A DNA stretch of 64,000 nucleotides from Paraburkholderia phenazinium (GTDB lineage Bacteria; Pseudomonadota; Gammaproteobacteria; Burkholderiales; Burkholderiaceae): NCBI RefSeq assembly GCF_900141745.1, contig NZ_FSRM01000001.1, positions 3,038,001 to 3,102,000 on the forward strand. The letters run 5' to 3'. Under the pieces are notes generated by a model that was not told the DNA's origin, searched no databases, and saw nothing but the letters and a program-made list of their open reading frames with translations. Position 1 is the stretch's first letter. Each line of letters begins with the position of its first letter. This document shows, one piece after another, positions 46,236 to 55,556 of this stretch. The translations under genes and the position numbers were made by a program.

Positions 46236-49235
46236 TCAATCGGATTTCGCGCCATCGAGGCGCTTCTTCATTGCGGCAGTGATGCGTTGCCGCGTCTTCG
46301 CGTAATCCGCCCAAGGGTCTTGCCGCAGCGACTCAAGCCGTTCGTGCAGGTTGGCAATGGTCCATTGATCGCCGGCTGTGGTGCCGGCAACCTCGTCCCA
46401 CGCGAGCGGTACGGAGACGCCAAGGCCAGGTCGTGCGCGTGCGGAAAAAGCGGCCACGGTGCTCGAGCCGCGGTTGTTGCGCAGGTAATCGACGAAGATC
46501 TTGCGCTTGCGGTTCTGCGGACCCATCTTCGCGGCGAAATGTTTGGGCAGCGTGGCCGCCATGTGTTGTGCGACGGCCTGCGAAAACGCCTTCACCTCGT
46601 CCCAGCCAGCCTGCTTCGCGAGCGGCACGACGACATGCAAGCCTTTGCCGCCACTTGTTTTGCAGAACGATTCGAGACCGAGTTCATCAAGCAGCGTGCG
46701 GGTCAGTTGAGCGGCTTCGATCATCTTGTCCCAGCCGAGCGCCGGGTCCGGATCGAGATCAAACACCATCCGGTCAGGCTTTTCGATGTTCGAAGCGAGC
46801 GCGTTCCACGTATGCAGCTCGACTGTGCCCATCTGCGCCGCGCCGATTAGCGCCTTTATCGTGTCGACCGAGATCAGCGGTGGATGGCCAGGATCGAGGC
46901 CCGGATGCTGGGTGACGTTCGGAATCGCCAGCTTCTGGCTATGCTTCTGGAAGAACAGCTCGCCGCCGATGTCCTCCGGGGCGCGCACCAGCGAGACCGG
47001 CCGATCCTTCAGATGCGGCAGCATCCAGTCAGCAACCGATTCATAGTACTGCACGAGATCGATCTTGCGGGCGCCGGTCTGTTTGTCGATGACGCGGTCT
47101 GGGTGAGAGATCCGCACGCCGGCGATCGATGACGGCTCGTCGGCTGCAGGGGTCTTCTTGCCGCGAGATGCGCGGGCCGGTGCGGTCTTGGACGCCGCGG
47201 CTTTGGGCGTTGCCGTCCTGGACGTTTCAGCCTTGGACGCGGCAGCTTTGGATGTTGCAGCCTCTGACGTTTCAGCCTTGGACGCTGTGGCTTTAGACGT
47301 TGCGCTGTTCCCTGCCGCGTCCTGCTTCACGGTGCGTTTTCCCGCTGCACCCGGTTTCGCGGTTGTATTGGCAGAACGCTCGGTTGGGTTCGGTTGCACA
47401 TCGGCTCCTTCGCGCGGCGTTTCCCTGACGATCTGCCGCGCCGGTTTATCATTTCGCAAGCTCACGAACGACGCCTGCCGCACGATGCGCTCGTCGGTCC
47501 ACTCCGCGAAATTGCACTCGCACACGAGCGACGGTTTGACCCAGTGAACGGGCGTGCGACTGCGTTCGCGAGGCACACTGGCGAACGGCATGCGTGAGGT
47601 CTCGAGCACATCGAGTTCCTTCTTCACCGAACGCAGCAGCGCCGCATCGAAGCCCGTGCCGACCCGGCCCGCGTACTGCAGTTTGCCTTTGCTATCGTGC
47701 ACGCCGAGCAGCAACGCGCCAAACGCCGCCCGGCTGCCCGCAGGCTCCGTGTAGCCACCAATCACGAATTCCTGACGACGCCGGCACTTGAGTTTGATCC
47801 AGGTCGACGTGCGGCCCGACGCGTAATGGCTGTCACGCCGTTTGCCGATGATCCCCTCGAGCGCCATGTCGCAGGCGCTTTTCAGCAGTTCCTCCGCGCT
47901 GAAGGCGAAGTCCTCGGAAAAGCGCAGAACCCGCTCGTCCGTGCCCTCCAGCAGCGCGTGCAGAATGGCGCGGCGTTGTACCAGTGGCACGGCACGCAGG
48001 TCGTAGCCGTTCAGATACGGGACGTCGAACAGATAGATCACAATGTCTTGCGGCCGGTTTGCATCGAACGCATTCTGGAGTGCCTGGAAGTTCGGCACAT
48101 CGTTGTGATCGAGCACGACTGCTTCGCCATCGAGCCATGCGCTCTCGAGTTCGAGTTGCGCCAGCGCGTCGACCTGTTTGCTGAATTTCGCGCTCCAGTC
48201 GTTGCCGGCGCGCGTATCGATGCGTACAGGATGCTTCGAGGCGCGATGATCGATGCGCACCAGTACCCGGTAACCGTCGAACTTGATCTCGTACGACCAT
48301 TCGTCGCCAGGCGGGGCGGCGTCGACCAGTGTCGCCAGTTGCGGCTTGAGCGTGGCGGGCAAGCTGGCTTTCGCCGCGCCCTTGATTGCCGGCGATGCCG
48401 CTAGCGTGCGGAGCGACTCCGCGCTGCGGTTGGCGACGATATCGGTTTTTGTCGGGTCGGCCGCATGCGCTTGCGAGGTGGATTTCCGCCCCGCGGTAGT
48501 TGTTTTGCTGGCGCGGGTGGCTCGTTTGGCTGAGGTGTGCGTGTCTACGGCATGCTTCTCTGCCGTCTTTCCCACTGCCGTCTTCCCGCCCGTTTTTCCA
48601 GCCGCGGCTTTGCGCGCCACGCCGTTGCGTGAGCGAGACGCCGCCGGAGCATCGAGCACACTGCCAGGACGCTCGGCGAGCACATCGAAATCCGCCTCGC
48701 TGCGGGCCGCGTCGTCGCGTTCCTTGATCAGCAGCCATTGCTCCTTGTCCCCACTTCCACGCATATGGCTGCGTACCAGCATCCAGCCGCCCTGGAGCTT
48801 GTCGCCAGCCAACGTGAACTTGAGCTTGCCTGCCCGATAGGCCTCGTGCGCGTGCTTGAGGCCCCCGTCCGGTTCCCACGTGCCGCGATCCCATACGATT
48901 ACGGAACCTGCACCGTAATTGCCGGGCGGTATCTCACCTTCGAACGACCCGTATTCCAATGGGTGATCTTCCACATGCACGGCCAGCCGCTTTACCGACG
49001 GGTCCAGGCTCGGTCCTTTAGGCACCGCCCAGGACTTCAGCGTGCCATCGAGTTCCAGGCGAAAGTCGTAGTGAAGGCGGCGCGCGTCATGCTCCTGAAT
49101 CACATAGGACAGCGCGTGCGCCTGTCCGGCCGACGACGCCTTGCGGCGCGCAACCTTCGGCGCGCCCTTGCCTGACGGCTCGGGTGTCTCGTCGAAGCGG
49201 CGCTTGCGGTGATAGGGATCAAGGCGGTCGGCCAT
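46236..49235 (-). CDS. ligD: ATP-dependent DNA ligase LigD (phosphoesterase-ligase-polymerase)
   Basis: Multifunctional non-homologous end-joining enzyme. 999 residues in the order seen in Pseudomonas: 3'-phosphoesterase (about 1-170; HALSYVIQEHDARRLHYDFR, HPLEYGSFEGEIPPGNYG), a Lys/Ala/Thr-rich linker (about 200-290), ligase core (about 300-600; nucleotidyl lysine in YEIKFDGYRVLVRID, then DGEAVVLD, EGIIGKRRDSHY and WIKLKCRR), a second Ala/Ser/Lys linker with short repeats (about 640-685), and a primase-polymerase (about 700-990; ISHPDRVIDKQTG, MVFDLDPDPALGWD, CKTSGGKGLHVVVPL). Directly downstream of ku (21 bp). Confidence 0.96.
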   Translation of the reverse strand: MADRLDPYHRKRRFDETPEPSGKGAPKVARRKASSAGQAHALSYVIQEHDARRLHYDFRLELDGTLKSWAVPKGPSLDPSVKRLAVHVEDHPLEYGSFEGEIPPGNYGAGSVIVWDRGTWEPDGGLKHAHEAYRAGKLKFTLAGDKLQGGWMLVRSHMRGSGDKEQWLLIKERDDAARSEADFDVLAERPGSVLDAPAASRSRNGVARKAAAGKTGGKTAVGKTAEKHAVDTHTSAKRATRASKTTTAGRKSTSQAHAADPTKTDIVANRSAESLRTLAASPAIKGAAKASLPATLKPQLATLVDAAPPGDEWSYEIKFDGYRVLVRIDHRASKHPVRIDTRAGNDWSAKFSKQVDALAQLELESAWLDGEAVVLDHNDVPNFQALQNAFDANRPQDIVIYLFDVPYLNGYDLRAVPLVQRRAILHALLEGTDERVLRFSEDFAFSAEELLKSACDMALEGIIGKRRDSHYASGRTSTWIKLKCRRRQEFVIGGYTEPAGSRAAFGALLLGVHDSKGKLQYAGRVGTGFDAALLRSVKKELDVLETSRMPFASVPRERSRTPVHWVKPSLVCECNFAEWTDERIVRQASFVSLRNDKPARQIVRETPREGADVQPNPTERSANTTAKPGAAGKRTVKQDAAGNSATSKATASKAETSEAATSKAAASKAETSRTATPKAAASKTAPARASRGKKTPAADEPSSIAGVRISHPDRVIDKQTGARKIDLVQYYESVADWMLPHLKDRPVSLVRAPEDIGGELFFQKHSQKLAIPNVTQHPGLDPGHPPLISVDTIKALIGAAQMGTVELHTWNALASNIEKPDRMVFDLDPDPALGWDKMIEAAQLTRTLLDELGLESFCKTSGGKGLHVVVPLAKQAGWDEVKAFSQAVAQHMAATLPKHFAAKMGPQNRKRKIFVDYLRNNRGSSTVAAFSARARPGLGVSVPLAWDEVAGTTAGDQWTIANLHERLESLRQDPWADYAKTRQRITAAMKKRLDGAKSD
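47190..47310 (-). repeat. In-frame minisatellite in ligD linker
   Basis: Imperfect tandem copies of a short unit coding for Thr/Ser-Ser-Lys-Ala-x (TSKATASKAETSEAATSKAA and so on), differing by single bases. It encodes the flexible linker before the polymerase domain. Copy number is likely variable between strains. Confidence 0.7.
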
Positions 49236-49256
49236 AGCAGTGCTTTAAAGACAGGC

Positions 49257-50219
49257 TTACGCAGCGCTACGCTTGCGCGGCGCAGCTTCTTTGCGCGAAG
49301 CCGCCGCGCGCGCGCCGGTGCTAGCCGCGCGGCGCGTCGTGCCAGTCTTGCGGCGTGGCGGTTCGGCCGCCTCCTCCGCATCATCGTCCTGCGCCGCGGA
49401 CGCTCGCCCGCGCGTCTTGCCCTTGCCACGTCCGAGGCTGCGCTTGAGCAGGTCCGACAGATCGAGAATCTCGGCGGACTGACGCGATTCCTTGGGAGTC
49501 TCTACGTCGGTGACCTCTTCGGTCTTGCCCGCGCGAACCTTGCGGTCGACGAGCGCCATGATGTCGTCGCGGAACGTGTCGTGATAGGTCAACGGGTCCC
49601 AACTGTCGCTCATGTCGTCGATCAGCTTTTTCGCCATATCGAGTTCGCGCGCGGTCACTCCCGCCTTCTTCGGGTCCTCGGACGGCAACTTCAATTCATT
49701 GTAGTCGCGCACTTCGTCGGCCCAGCGCAGTGTGTTGAGCGCAAGAACCGGCCCAACCGGAATCAGCGCCGCCAGATGCTGCTTGTTGTGCAACACCACG
49801 TTCGCGACGCCGATCTTGCCGGACGCCTTCAGTGCCTCGCGCAGCAACGCATAGACCTTCTCGCCCTTGCGGTCGGGCGCCAGAAAATATGGAGTGTCGA
49901 GATAGAGAAACGAAATCTCGGGGGCTTCGACGAACGCGAGGATATCGACGGTTTGCGTCGACTCCGGATTCGCCGAGCGGATTTCGTCATCGGACAGGAC
50001 AACGTACTTATCCTTCTCGTACTCGAAGCCGCGGACAATGTTATCGCGCGTAACTTCCTTGCCGGTCCGCTTGTTGATCTGCCGGTAGCCGATGGGATCG
50101 ATGGACCGCTTGTCGAGCAGATTGAAGCCGACTTTTTCCGACTGCGTGGCCGGATACAGTTGTACCGGCACGTGCACGAGGCCGAAGCTGATCGCGCCTT
50201 TCCAGATCATGTGTGACAT
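49257..50219 (-). CDS. ku: Non-homologous end-joining protein Ku
   Basis: Homodimeric DNA-end-binding ring that recruits LigD. 320 residues from the ATG at 50219 (MSHMIWKGAISFGLVHVPVQ), the usual bacterial Ku start; four residues more are possible at 50231. Core about 1-250 with LLDKRSIDPIGYRQINKRTG, FLYLDTPYFLAPDRKGEKVY and KLIDDMSDSWDPLTYHDTFR (in pieces). The C-terminus (about 255-320) is a Lys/Arg/Ala-rich tail (RGKGKTRGRAS, RRKTGTTRRAAS) of the kind that aids DNA binding and ligase recruitment. Followed by ligD after 21 bp, so one operon. Confidence 0.96.
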   Translation of the reverse strand: MSHMIWKGAISFGLVHVPVQLYPATQSEKVGFNLLDKRSIDPIGYRQINKRTGKEVTRDNIVRGFEYEKDKYVVLSDDEIRSANPESTQTVDILAFVEAPEISFLYLDTPYFLAPDRKGEKVYALLREALKASGKIGVANVVLHNKQHLAALIPVGPVLALNTLRWADEVRDYNELKLPSEDPKKAGVTARELDMAKKLIDDMSDSWDPLTYHDTFRDDIMALVDRKVRAGKTEEVTDVETPKESRQSAEILDLSDLLKRSLGRGKGKTRGRASAAQDDDAEEAAEPPRRKTGTTRRAASTGARAAASRKEAAPRKRSAA

Positions 50220-50453
50220 CGTGCGCTCCACAAAGGCCGGGATCTTTGACGAAGCAGCAAGCGTGCCACGAAGGCACGGCCGTGCTGGGCCGCGCCAGTG
50301 CCCGTGCGGCCCGGCGGCACCTCTCTGGGCGTCCTGTAACTCTTGCGTAAGATCGGCAAAAGCTACGGTCGGGCGGCGCCGCGGGCGGCCTCCGCCGACC
50401 CGTTACAATAGCCAGATTTTCCGCGCGCGCCGCGCGCTCTTTCCTGCGTCGAC

Positions 50454-51293
50454 ATGAACCTCGTCATCCAAAGCCCCGCGCCGTTGTCCGCCGATCACCA
50501 TAAGACGCTTATCGCGCTTGCGCGTGGCTCGCGCGCCACCGTCATCGATGCGTACGCCATCCGCATTGCCGACGCCAACCCCGCCCAGCGCGCCGATCTC
50601 GAGGTTTACTGCGACACGCACTCGCTGGACTTCGCGTTTGTCGAACCCAACCGGCACTTGCGCGACTTCGGCCTGGTGGCGATGGATATGGATTCGACGC
50701 TGATCACGATCGAATGCATCGACGAAATCGCCGATTTCTGCGGGCTGAAAGCCGAGGTCGCGGCGATCACCGAGGCGTCGATGCGCGGCGAAATCAAGGA
50801 CTTCAACGAAAGCCTCACGCGCCGGGTAGCGCTGCTCAAGGGCCTCGACGCCAGCGCGCTGGAACGCGTGTACGACGAACGGCTGCGTCTCTCGCCGGGA
50901 GCTGAACAGATGCTCGCCGGGGCAAAGGCAGCGGGTCTGAAAACGTTGCTCGTGTCCGGCGGTTTCACGTTCTTCACGGACAGGCTGAAGGCCCGCCTGG
51001 GCCTCGATTTCTCGCACGCGAATACGCTCGAAATCGTCGACGGCAAACTGACCGGCAAAGTAACAGGCGAGATCGTGAACGCCGACGTCAAGGCGCGTAC
51101 GCTGCGTGAGACCTGTGCCAAGCTAGGCATAGATCCGAACCGGGCGATCGCGATGGGCGACGGTTCGAACGACCTGAAAATGATGGCCGAGGCCGGGCTA
51201 TCGGTCGCATTTCGTGCGAAGCCAGTGGTGCGCGAAGCGGCCAGCGTCGCGTTTAACCACGTTGGGCTGGATGGGGTGTTGCGGTTGTTTTGA
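50454..51293 (+). CDS. serB: Phosphoserine phosphatase
   Basis: Last step of serine biosynthesis. HAD-superfamily phosphatase, 279 residues: an N-terminal regulatory half (about 1-70) and the catalytic domain with nucleophile Asp78 in VAMDMDSTLITIECIDE, Ser in LLVSGGFTFFTDRLKAR, Lys in the NADVKART region and GDGSNDLKMMAEAG. Divergent from ku. TACAAT at 50404-50409 is a possible -10 without a good -35. Converges with metC. Confidence 0.96.
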   Translation: MNLVIQSPAPLSADHHKTLIALARGSRATVIDAYAIRIADANPAQRADLEVYCDTHSLDFAFVEPNRHLRDFGLVAMDMDSTLITIECIDEIADFCGLKAEVAAITEASMRGEIKDFNESLTRRVALLKGLDASALERVYDERLRLSPGAEQMLAGAKAAGLKTLLVSGGFTFFTDRLKARLGLDFSHANTLEIVDGKLTGKVTGEIVNADVKARTLRETCAKLGIDPNRAIAMGDGSNDLKMMAEAGLSVAFRAKPVVREAASVAFNHVGLDGVLRLF

Positions 51294-51366
51294 GCTGCTT
51301 AAGACGTCGCAACGCGGTAAGTGCGGCGATTCTTAAAAAGAACGCTTCATTCTCAGCAAGCGATAC

Positions 51367-52551
51367 CTAGGCCAACGTACTCAAACTCTGCTCGATATCC
51401 GCGCGCAGATCGGCCTCTTCCTCCAGCCCGATATAGAAGCGCACTAACGTGCCTTGATGCGGCCACTGCGCCGCCGTCCGCATCGAAGCGATGTCGTACG
51501 GCACCACGAGGCTGTGCGCCCCACCCCAGCTCCAGCCGATCGAAAACAGCTCGAGCGACTCGCAGAACGTGTCGATTTGCGCCGGCGTGTAGCGGCCGTC
51601 GAACACGACCGAAAACAGTCCGCCCGCGCCCGTGAAATCGCGTTCGTAGACCTCGTGTCCCGGACAATCGGCAAATGCCGGATGCAGCACCGCCGCAATC
51701 TCAGGACGTGTCTTCAGCCACTTCGCAAGCGCGAGCGCGCTGCGGTCATGCTGCTCGAAACGCACCCGCATGCTGGGCAGGCTGCGCAGAATCAGCGAGC
51801 AGTCGTCCGCGGAGACGCCGATGCCCATGCGCATGCGCGCCGCTTTCAGCTTCAGATGCACGTCACGATCCACCGTGATGGTCGCGCCCATCAGCACGTC
51901 GCCACCACCCGACTGATACTTGGTCAGCGCCTGAAGCGAGATATCGACACCATGATCGAACGGACGGAACGCCAGTCCAGCGGACCAGGTATTGTCGATT
52001 GCCGTGATGACGTTGCGGGCACGCGCTGCCGCAGTGATCGCCCGGATGTCGGGCACTTCCATCGTCACCGAGCCCGGCGCTTCGAGCCAGATCAGGCGCG
52101 TATTGGGCTGGATCAGGTCCGCAATCCCCGCGCCGATCAACGGGTCGTAATAACGTGCCGTAATGCCGAAATCGCGCGCCAGCCAATCGCCGTGCTCACG
52201 GTTCGGCGAATACACGTTGTCGGGGATCAGGACGTCGTCGCCCGCCTTGACGAGGCCAAAGTAGACGTTGGAGATCGCCGACAGTCCCGACGGCTGCAAC
52301 AGCGCATGATTGCCGCCTTCGATCGCGGCGAGCCGCTGCGCCAGCACGAGGGAGGTCGGCGTCGCATGCAGGCCGTAGCGCCACTGGCCGTCGTTGCGCC
52401 AGTCGCACGCCCGCATCGCGGCGAGATCGGGAAACACGACCGTCGATGCGCGCGCCACCGGCACCGATAGCGATTCGAAGCCCGGTGTGACCTGGTCTTC
52501 AGCGCGCACGATGCGGGTTTGCAGGCTGCGCTTTGGTTTGGATTGAGTCAT
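51367..52551 (-). CDS. metC: Cystathionine beta-lyase (Cys/Met metabolism PLP enzyme)
   Basis: 394 residues from ATG 52551 (MTQSKPKRSLQTRIVRAEDQ); a start seven codons upstream is also in frame. PLP lysine in LQALTKYQSGGGDVLMG, ring-stacking tyrosine region RYGLHATPTSLVLAQRLAAIEGG (in pieces), LLQPSGLSAISNVYFGLVKAG, LIWLEAPGSVTMEVPD and C-terminal RFYIGLEEEADLRADIEQSL. The SVTMEVPD and WSWGGAHSLVVPY blocks match the MetC rather than the MetB/MetZ branch. Converges with serB; 55 bp downstream of the periplasmic protein gene. Confidence 0.9.
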   Translation of the reverse strand: MTQSKPKRSLQTRIVRAEDQVTPGFESLSVPVARASTVVFPDLAAMRACDWRNDGQWRYGLHATPTSLVLAQRLAAIEGGNHALLQPSGLSAISNVYFGLVKAGDDVLIPDNVYSPNREHGDWLARDFGITARYYDPLIGAGIADLIQPNTRLIWLEAPGSVTMEVPDIRAITAAARARNVITAIDNTWSAGLAFRPFDHGVDISLQALTKYQSGGGDVLMGATITVDRDVHLKLKAARMRMGIGVSADDCSLILRSLPSMRVRFEQHDRSALALAKWLKTRPEIAAVLHPAFADCPGHEVYERDFTGAGGLFSVVFDGRYTPAQIDTFCESLELFSIGWSWGGAHSLVVPYDIASMRTAAQWPHQGTLVRFYIGLEEEADLRADIEQSLSTLA

Positions 52552-52606
52552 GGTGATTTCGCGTAGAGGCAAAACAGAACGGATAGCGCGTGCCGCAACA
52601 CAGCGC

Positions 52607-53248
52607 CTAGTCGCCTGTCGACAGGTTGTTCACCCCGTTCACCGTATGCGCGCCACTCGGGGCTGCGGCAGCCGGAGCGGCGGGTGCGGCCGGGGTGGCA
52701 GCACCACCGCCAGCGGCCGGCGGCGCCGTTTGCGCAGTTGCAGCAGGAACAGGTTGTCCCGCAGCCAGCGGACGCAAGTCGAACGGCTGCGGATCCGAAT
52801 CGTCGACATTCATCCGGTCGCCCGCCACCGAACCGTCGGCAGCAAACTTGCCAACCCAGTTGCCGGTGATATGGGTACCGTCGTTCGACTCTTCCACTTC
52901 GAGGGTATCGCCGTCGCGATCCCCCGCGATCAGGATCACTTCGCCCGTGTCGGTGTACTGATATTCACCATGCACGCCCGACGGATCGTCGGTCTTCGGT
53001 CCGAGGCGTAGCACGATCTGGCGCGAGCCAAGCGTGCCCACCAGGCGCGGAAACTTTGCAAACTCCGGGCTCGGCTTGAGCGGCAACTGGATCGGCGGCG
53101 GCGCGGCGAGCTCCTTGACCGCATCGCTTTGTGCCCAGACCTGGGCAGGCATCAAGACGCTCGCACCGGCCAGCAGCAGCATCGCCGCAGTACCGGAGAC
53201 CCAGCCGCGCAAAGAGGCAGCATTCTTCATTGCTTTCGATTCCAGCAT
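52607..53248 (-). CDS. Exported Ala/Pro-rich protein of unknown function
   Basis: 213 residues; ATG 53248 has GAAAGGAACG upstream. A Sec signal (GTAAMLLLAGASVLMPAQVW, cleavage near WAQ-S) is followed by a folded beta-rich section (about 45-150) with FPRLVGTLGSRQIVLRLGPK, SGVHGEYQYTDTGEVILIAG, DGTHITGNWVGKFAADGSVA, and a low-complexity Ala/Pro tail (about 155-200). The middle looks like a small beta-sandwich seen in several Burkholderiales periplasmic proteins. It begins 42 bp after bktB. Function unknown. Confidence 0.72.
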   Translation of the reverse strand: MLESKAMKNAASLRGWVSGTAAMLLLAGASVLMPAQVWAQSDAVKELAAPPPIQLPLKPSPEFAKFPRLVGTLGSRQIVLRLGPKTDDPSGVHGEYQYTDTGEVILIAGDRDGDTLEVEESNDGTHITGNWVGKFAADGSVAGDRMNVDDSDPQPFDLRPLAAGQPVPAATAQTAPPAAGGGAATPAAPAAPAAAAPSGAHTVNGVNNLSTGD

Positions 53249-53290
53249 CGTTCCTTTCCTGTTGCACGAGGCGAGGCGCTACGCCTCGCG

Positions 53291-54475
53291 TCAAATCCGC
53301 TCGAAGATCGCCGCGATGCCCTGGCCGCCGCCGATGCACATCGTCACGAGCGCGTAACGCCCGCGAGTGCGCTGCAGTTCGTAGAGCGCCTTCACGGTAA
53401 TCAGTGCGCCGGTCGCGCCGATCGGGTGGCCGAGCGAAATGCCGGAGCCGTTCGGATTGACCTTCGCGGGATCGAGTCCAAGTTCGTTGCTGACCGCGCA
53501 CGCCTGCGCGGCAAATGCTTCGTTGGCTTCGATGACATCGAGATCGGCGACCGTCAGGCCGGCCCGTTCGAGCACCTTGCGGGTAGCCGGCACCGGGCCG
53601 ATACCCATGTACGCCGGATCGACGCCCGCGTGCGCGTACGCGACCAGACGTGCCAATGGCTGCACACCGCGCTGCTCCGCGACGCTGCGCTCCATCAGGA
53701 CAACCGCAGCGGCCGCGTCGTTGATACCGGACGCGTTGCCGGCAGTGACCGAGCCGTTTTCCTTCGCAAACACCGGCTTCAACTTCGCAAAGTCTTCCGC
53801 CGACGGATTCACGCGAACGTGTTCATCCTGTTCGAACACGACGTCACCCTTCTTCGATGCAATCGTGACCGGCAGAATCTGTTCCTTGAAATACCCGTTC
53901 GCGATAGCGTGGGCGGCACGACGATGCGATTCGAGCGCGAGCGCATCTTGGGCTTCACGCGTGATGCCGTATTTTTGCGCGACGTTCTCAGCCGTCACGC
54001 CCATGTGGATGCCCTGGAACGGATCGTTGAGGGCGCCCAGCATCATGTCGACGAGACGCGCATCGCCCATGCGCTGGCCGAAGCGCGCAGCGGGCATCAC
54101 ATACGGCGCGCGGCTCATGTTTTCTGCGCCGCCGCCGATGGCGATATCCGCATCGCCGAGCAGCACGCTCTGCGCGGCGGAGACGATCGCCTGCAGACCG
54201 GAACCGCACAAGCGGTTCACCGTCAACGCAGGCGTATGCTGCGCGACGCCGCCGTTCAACGCCGCGACGCGGGCCAGATACATATCCTTCGGTTCGGTGT
54301 GAACCACGTTGCCGAACACGACATGGCCCACTTCGTCGCCCGACACCTTCGCACGCGACAACACCTCACGCACCACGCGTGCGCCGAGATCGGTCGGCGA
54401 GAAGTCTTTGAGGCTGCCACCGAAGTCGCCAATTGCCGTCCGTACCCCGCTTATCACTACGACGTCCCGTTGCAT
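53291..54475 (-). CDS. bktB: Beta-ketothiolase BktB
   Basis: Condenses acyl-CoA with acetyl-CoA, giving beta-ketovaleryl-CoA and related precursors for PHA copolymers. 394 residues. Active-site Cys90 in NRLCGSGLQAI, His in SLGHPIGATGA and second Cys in TMCIGGGQGIA. Full-length similarity to Cupriavidus BktB, including LKDFSPTDLGARVVREVLSR and MYLARVAALNGG, separates it from the PhaA gene at 60 kb. Minus strand, same direction as the pha cluster. Shine-Dalgarno GGAGGAGCG precedes the ATG. Confidence 0.93.
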   Translation of the reverse strand: MQRDVVVISGVRTAIGDFGGSLKDFSPTDLGARVVREVLSRAKVSGDEVGHVVFGNVVHTEPKDMYLARVAALNGGVAQHTPALTVNRLCGSGLQAIVSAAQSVLLGDADIAIGGGAENMSRAPYVMPAARFGQRMGDARLVDMMLGALNDPFQGIHMGVTAENVAQKYGITREAQDALALESHRRAAHAIANGYFKEQILPVTIASKKGDVVFEQDEHVRVNPSAEDFAKLKPVFAKENGSVTAGNASGINDAAAAVVLMERSVAEQRGVQPLARLVAYAHAGVDPAYMGIGPVPATRKVLERAGLTVADLDVIEANEAFAAQACAVSNELGLDPAKVNPNGSGISLGHPIGATGALITVKALYELQRTRGRYALVTMCIGGGQGIAAIFERI

Positions 54476-54617
54476 TGCTCGCTCCTCCTACTCTCTGATT
54501 CACTGATGGTGATCTGGATTGCCACTATTTCAACGACGGTCGCGGACCGCCTGGTTCGTTGTCGTCGCGTCCAGGTGCTCTCGTGCAGATCACGCGCATA
54601 CGTGCGAGAGAGACGCC

Positions 54618-55553
54618 TTAAACAGCCTCGGCCAACGCCTGCTCGACCACCGCACGATGGGGAATCGGCGCCACTGCGCCGTAGCCTTGCGTGGACAATG
54701 CCGCCGCCACGTTGGCATAGCGCGCCGCGGCAAACGGATCGTCACCCGCGACGATGCGGGCAATAAACGCACCGCCGAAACAATCGCCAGCACCGGTCGC
54801 ATCGACGGCGTTCACGACGTGACCCGGCACGAGGCGGCGCTCATCCGGCGTGGCCACATAAGCGCCCTGCTTGCCGAGCTTGAGCGCTACCACGCGGGGC
54901 CCGAGCGCCAGCAGATAATCGACGATCTCGTCGCGGCCAGTGAGCCCCGTCAGCTCCGTGACATCGTCCCAGCTTGGGAGACAGATATCCGTGTAGCGAA
55001 TCGCTTCGGCCATCACCGCACGCGCTCGCGCGAGCGGCCACAGCTTGAGACGCAGGTTGGTATCGAAACTGACACGCACACCGTTCGCGCGAGCGTGGCC
55101 GATGGCCGCGAGAGCAGCATCGCAGGCACTTACGCTGATGGCGAGACTGATGCCGGACAGATGCACCACCTGGGCCGCGGCAATCGCGTCAAGCGGCAAA
55201 TCCCGTGGGGCGTAACGACTCGCGGCCGAACCGGCGCGCAGATAATCGAACTGATGCCCGTCCGGGCCGTGCGAGACAAAATAGACGCCGGTGGGCGCGT
55301 GGCTATCGACCTTCACCATCGACGTAGCGACCGACTCGCACTGCCACAGATCGAGCAGCAGACGCCCGAAATGATCGTCGCCGACTGCCGACACAAAGCC
55401 GGCCGTCGTACCCTGACGAGCAGCCGCGACGCAGAAGTTCGAGGTGTCGCCGCCAAACCCCTGCAGATAGTTCGGCTCGTCCTTCGACGCCTGGTTGAAT
55501 TCGACCATTGCCTCGCCGAGCGCGAGGACTGCCGGGCTCGCGGACGTAGGCAT
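54618..55553 (-). CDS. kdgK: PfkB-family sugar kinase, probable 2-keto-3-deoxygluconate kinase
   Basis: 311 residues. PfkB features: glycine-rich YLQGFGGDTSNFCVAAARQG, SAVGDDHFGRLLLDLW, and the anion-hole/catalytic-base motif DATGAGDCFGGAF. The early GEAMVEFNQ and the DTNLRLKLWP blocks are typical of KDG kinases, the step before KDPG aldolase, but related substrates are possible. Its Shine-Dalgarno GAGGTG is formed by the last two sense codons of rimO, so the genes are translationally coupled (3-bp gap). Confidence 0.82.
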   Translation of the reverse strand: MPTSASPAVLALGEAMVEFNQASKDEPNYLQGFGGDTSNFCVAAARQGTTAGFVSAVGDDHFGRLLLDLWQCESVATSMVKVDSHAPTGVYFVSHGPDGHQFDYLRAGSAASRYAPRDLPLDAIAAAQVVHLSGISLAISVSACDAALAAIGHARANGVRVSFDTNLRLKLWPLARARAVMAEAIRYTDICLPSWDDVTELTGLTGRDEIVDYLLALGPRVVALKLGKQGAYVATPDERRLVPGHVVNAVDATGAGDCFGGAFIARIVAGDDPFAAARYANVAAALSTQGYGAVAPIPHRAVVEQALAEAV

Positions 55554-55556
55554 GGC

